Source: Adiantum capillus-veneris (taxonomy: Eukaryota; Streptophyta; Polypodiopsida; Polypodiales; Pteridaceae). Taken from it: a DNA stretch of 64,000 nucleotides. Location of the stretch: the NCBI GenBank assembly GCA_014529385.2, contig CM043960.1, positions 73,631,410-73,695,409 of the forward strand. The letters are read 5' to 3'. This document shows positions 59,856 through 64,000 of this stretch, in pieces; position 1 is the stretch's first letter; the number at the start of each line of letters is the position of its first letter. The notes under the pieces are model-generated. The model saw only the letters and a list, made by a program, of their open reading frames with translations, had not been told where the DNA came from and made no database searches. The position numbers and the translations under genes are program-made.

Positions 59856-62366
59856 TGATAGCCGTTTTTTGGCTCTCAAAAATTTTGTTTAATGAGCCAC
59901 TTCACACAATAAAAACACCTTAGCATGATGGCTAATCTTGCTCTTGCATTGTACATAGGCGTGTCTGTGTTAGGACTCTTTTCCATATTTTCTAAAACAT
60001 TCTTCATAGAGATAGTCATAGGTTAGGTTTAAAAAAATAAAAAACAAAATATATATATTATGGTCCTATTTGTGTATAATATATTTCTTATAAAGGATCT
60101 AAGCATAGCATTATTTTCTCAATTTATTTGGTAATTGTGTAAATATGTAGACCTAAGTGTGTATTTTTTCTAAATCTCTTTGCATCCTTTCATGGCATGA
60201 AATATTTCTATGTTAGTGTGTACATACCCCATAATATTTATTTTTACAAAATAAACCCATGCATTTCATCCCGCACCCTCGTGGAAGTCGAAATTTGTTT
60301 CTACATTGTCACTCACTTTCACTAGATATTTTCTCGCTTTCATATTTTCCTCTTTCACCCAAAAACAGAATTAAATACTCCTATCATGATATTCCTTCAT
60401 GGGTCATGCACATATGGTTTCCATACACCATGTGCTCATAAAGACAAGGGCTAGGAAAAATCCAAGCACTAGGTCTATCATGTACAATTGTTTTTTATTC
60501 TTCAAAATTCATCATCTATGCATGTGGCAAGGGCCACTTGGATTCCTTAGGTCATGGCATGGCTCATGGGGGGCTCACCTTTGGATGTATAAGGAGAATT
60601 CAACCAAAAAGTGTCCCACATAAGCACCTTTGCAGTCCCACAATACACAGCTTTTTGGGCGAATTTTGGCACCCTTCTATCATCCGAATCAGCAAAAGTT
60701 TTCAACATACAAAATGTAACTCGTAAGCTGAATTATTTTACATAAATATTTCAGCATTTTTGGAGAAAATAACGAATTCTAGTGAGTTGTTTGGTGTGAC
60801 CCAGTCTGCCCATTCTATGCACACAAGGATCCTCTCACTCTTCTCTCACATTTTCACACTCCCACCCACATACACACTCATACCTCTCCATCATCCTTTC
60901 AAATTGACAAATTTCCATGCCCCTCTCACCTTCTTCACCATCTCTCCTTCCCCTCTTACCACCATAGCCTTCTACATACACATATGCTCTCATACCCCTC
61001 TCTACTACCCCCAAATTACAATTTCATGTTAACTCCTCTAAAAGGCATGAATTTTTAGCACTTTATCCTTGCATAACCTCTGCAAATCAGAAATTTTTCA
61101 TCAATAATCCTCATCTTCATTGTGGAGATCAACCGTGAAGGCGGCGCAAGAAGCAGAAGTAGAAGAAGAAGAAGAACCAACGGTCATTTTCATAAGGATG
61201 AGTCCATAATTCTTGGAGGTTTCACCAATCTCAAGAGCTCATCCACCTCATTCACCTTGGTTCCTCGACAATCAAGTCATCATCAATTTTATAAATATGC
61301 CACTAACATTTTCTAGTGATCACTAACAAACCCTTCTTGTAAATCGCACCCTCTACTATCTACTAGAGTAGGCACCTCCACATTACTCACCTCTCTCTCC
61401 TTTCACTCTCAATAATTCTCCCCCTTTATCCCACATCCATGTGGCTTAAGGGATAAGGAAGACCCACTCCCATTTAAAAAATCAAAATATTTCCTAATCT
61501 CTTGTGTTGTCAATAAAATTGATTAGAACTAATTCTAATCAAAGCTTCCAGAAACCTATAAATAGAACCCATCTCTCCTTGTAAAAGGCATCTCTACACC
61601 ATTGCACACTAGATTGAGCGTAGTACACACCATTTCTATCTTGGTTGTAAGGAGAGAGAAAGCTTTCTATACACCATCACTTTGGTGCATAGAAAAGCTT
61701 GAGCTAGATGAGTGAGTGCGAGTAGAAGATATTCTTTCTACCATTGTTGTATCTACCCCAACATCAATGAATTGGTAGTTTTGGGTGCAATTTCATGTCC
61801 AAAGGCTCATGCTTCTCCTCCAATTCGGCTCGGCAAACTCATTCAGCTTCATAAGGTGACTTGTTTCATTGAAGGTTGTTGTTTTTTTGCTTGTCCTTGT
61901 GATTCATTGGCTATTGTTTTTTGGCTACCATTGTAAAAGGGTGGATGGTGAGAGGGCTCCCATAACCCTAAGACAATGTGCTAGTGATGCTATAACCAAA
62001 TCTGGTCACTTGAATCCCCAAGCTCTAGGTGCCTTCTTATGAAAATCATAAGGTTGAAGCTAAGTTGTAAACGCTCTCTCTCTCTCTCTTCTGTTTTAGT
62101 GCGTGAGAGTGTTCCATTGGTGTTAGGGTTAGTGTAAAGTCCTTACTTGATTTTGGATTGCTCTAACAATTCTCCTTTTTTTTGCATCCTAGTTCGCTTT
62201 TAAACTAGGTGGTGCCCCTTGCGTAGTTGGGTTTTGGCTGTGGGTTTGTTGTTTTGTTGTGCTTATGGTTGCCCCAGCCCCAATTGAGCAGCACGCAAGC
62301 CTTGAGGGGTGTTTAGAGGTCGCCTCTCATGTTGCCCGCCACGGACCGCCACCCCGGACCGCCTCA
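59856..62366 (+). repeat. 5' LTR of gypsy D (2511 bp)
   Basis: It starts TGATAGCCGTTTTTTGG like the A LTR at 6098 and ends GCCTCA like 176 and 8787. It is clearly more diverged from A than the two A LTRs are from each other. Confidence 0.87.
61557..61564 (+). promoter_or_regulatory. LTR TATA box of gypsy D
   Basis: TATAAATA in the same context as 7942-7949 in element A. Confidence 0.62.
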
Positions 62367-62370
62367 ATTT

Positions 62371-62383
62371 TGGTGCCCCCACT
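62371..62383 (+). other. Probable primer-binding site of gypsy D
   Basis: TGGTGCCCCCACT, four bases after the LTR end. It begins TGG as required for a CCA-ended tRNA. I cannot assign the tRNA; it resembles, but does not equal, the TGGCGCCCACC site of many plant gypsy elements. Confidence 0.55.
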
Positions 62384-62590
62384 AAGGACGAACGGTTGTG
62401 TTAGCATACACAAGGTAATTCTTCAAAAACTAGTTGTGTTTACATAAACAATCCACCACCTCCTAATCCTGCTCATGCAATTCAATTTCATCAATTTCAT
62501 TGGGTGCAAGGGATTAGGATAAATGTTCGCATTGATAGGAAAATCTTTTTTCAGCAACGTATTGTATTCTCTTTGGTGCTGAAGCATTAA
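62384..62590 (+). other. Leader of gypsy D, left part
   Basis: This holds the first half of a unit related to the small ORFs at 254-706: the K-I-x-F-Q-Q-R segment is near 62540-62562. The TIR element interrupts it at TTAA. Confidence 0.6.
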
Positions 62591-63902
62591 CACCAGGTTG
62601 GTAATGGGACACTTTTATGTCCTGTTAAGTGACCATTTTCCTTGAATTATGTCAAGAGTTTCAAAATAGATTTTGAGGTGCTATCTATCTAGAAAGTTGT
62701 CTCATGAGCTGAAAAAAACTCGACATTTTTTTGGAATATCAATTCCATCCTTAACCTTGTCCTTCCACAACATTTCACAACCTAAATTGTGTGAAAAAAC
62801 GGGTCCTGTTTTTGGCTTTTTTCAACTTTTTGCAACTATACCACTCTAGAATTCATGTTTGTGAGGTCTATAATGCTAGAGAATAGTCCTCAACATGTCC
62901 TGATGCTTCTAGGGAGAAATAAATGTTAACGTTTTAAGTTATGACCAAATTACAAAAATTGTCAAATCCTATTTTTTAGCCAATTTTAGCTCTTCTATGA
63001 TTTTTTTAGTGGCCTTCATGATATCCAAATGCAGTTTTGATTTTCTATGTCGCATATTGTAACATAAATCTAATATTCCTTGAGTTTTGGGGCACCTAAT
63101 AGCCTATTTTTCATAGTAGACAACGATGGTTGATTTTTTCAATTATAGAAGAAAATGAAACATTCTAGTATATCAAGTATAGCTTTTTCAATATTGTTAG
63201 TTTCTTGTGACAACTACATGCATTTTGTAGGTAGTAACCATATCTAGTCAGAAGGATCAAATTTCACTAGATATTGAATAGTTTCTATGGGGATTCTACA
63301 ACTCATAATGTTGAGCCCAGTTTTTTCATGTTTGCTGTATTTAGCACTTCATCCTTGTCCCCAAGATTCCCCTTGGTAAGAGATGTACTATTCTTTTGAC
63401 ATGCTCCATGGCTCCTTATGAACCTAAATGACAATAGGGAACTAAGAAAACATGCATATATTATTTGTATTGAGCGTGGCTATAGGAGCTTTGATGATAG
63501 GTTTGCAGAATGGTAAAAAATCAACTTTTTTGTACCTATTTCTTTTGGCAAAACAAAAAATAGTGAGTGAGAAGTAGTCATATTTTCTGATCAACCAACC
63601 CATTGAAGTTAACTAGGGAATTTATCTCAAGTCCTACAAAAATCCCTAATCTTATTTTTATGCAACAAAACGTAAGAAATGACTGTTTTGGTAAAAATGT
63701 ACTGGTCCATCAACTTTGGAGGCTTGGTGTGACAAAAGATCAGGAATTTTCCAAGTTTCTTATTTTTTACATGTGTAGTAGGCCTTGAACTATAACCTCA
63801 TGAAAGGATTTTACAAAATGAGTGGATCTACTATAGTTTTGGAGGGTTTTTTCAAAACCCTGAAAGGACACTTTTATGTCCTGTTAGGTTACCAACCTAG
63901 TG
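62591..63902. mobile_element. TIR DNA element T, copy 2 (1312 bp), TTAA-flanked
   Basis: It starts CACCAGGTTGGTAA (one change from copy 1) and ends TTACCAACCTAGTG, with TTAA at 62587-62590 and 63903-63906. Its body is closely similar to 33567-34887 over the whole length, with small indels. No coding domain is seen. Confidence 0.83.
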
Positions 63903-64000
63903 TTAAGAGATATTCTACAATCCCCAAATCCTATTATACTTCCACTTGTAGACTATGATGTCTCTTTTGATGTGCGTGTCTTATCTTGTTTTAGCTAGGT
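63903..64000 (+). other. Leader of gypsy D, right part
   Basis: This resumes the small-ORF-like unit (S-P-N-P-I-I-L-P-L, then S-F-D-V) and ends in a pyrimidine-rich run plus TAG near 63994, as in element A. Confidence 0.6.

Larger units (their letters stand above)
59856..64000 (+). mobile_element. Ty3/gypsy element D, 5' LTR and leader, continues off window
   Basis: It is related to element A. The LTR is 59856-62366, then a primer site and the leader, which is interrupted by TIR element copy 2. Gag and pol should lie right of the window. The likely left TSD is CGCAT (59851-59855). Confidence 0.85.

Overview
This window is plant nuclear DNA made almost entirely of transposable elements and endogenous virus. 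I see no host protein gene, no convincing tRNA or rRNA gene and no CRISPR array. The evidence for a plant is: Ty1/copia and Ty3/gypsy elements with plant-type domain orders (one with the second RNase H of the Tat clade), tRNA-iMet primer-binding sites, a badly rearranged endogenous caulimovirid (a plant pararetrovirus family), and long GA/CT microsatellites. I cannot name the species. A large, repeat-rich seed-plant genome fits best. All coordinates and alignments were made by eye.

Left arm (1-16.6 kb). Ty3/gypsy element A runs in from the left edge to 8787. Its LTRs are nearly identical (1 mismatch over the 176 bp visible twice), yet its single long gag-pol frame carries two amber stops. It lies inside a related gypsy fragment, B (8788-9726). 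B abuts an inverted, truncated LTR of a large non-autonomous element (9727-11692). Then come unclassified GA-rich DNA, a SINE-like tRNA-derived unit, a 1.2-kb repeat here called U, and the decayed 3' half of a LINE on the minus strand.

Central array (16.7-59.9 kb). The substrate is a jumbled caulimovirid array with movement protein (MP), coat protein (CP), protease (PR), reverse transcriptase (RT) and RNase H (RH) pieces in both orientations. Two inversion junctions occur at more than one place. Later insertions split it: (i) an 11.5-kb LARD/TR-GAG-like element (28054-39557, TSD AAATT, 3.9-kb LTRs) between RT and RH, which itself carries a 1.3-kb TIR element flanked by TTAA; (ii) minus-strand gypsy element C (44371-58692) in MP, whose 3' LTR was broken by a second copy of U, which in turn received a complete copia element (44771-49966, TSD CAGAG); (iii) gypsy element D (59856 to beyond the window), a relative of A, whose leader holds a second TTAA-flanked TIR element.

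Order of events. The virus array is oldest, then LARD, C and D, then U and the TIR elements, then copia. The U copy at 13 kb is the unoccupied paralogue of the copia insertion site. Target-site duplications and the continuity of the interrupted flanks support most of this order. The features that seem least ordinary are the ~152-bp tandem array and conserved small ORF inside the LARD LTR, the TTAA-flanked TIR family, the duplicated small ORFs in the gypsy leader that end in acceptor-like tracts, the shared inversion junctions in the viral array, and the coiled-coil 3' ORF of gypsy C.
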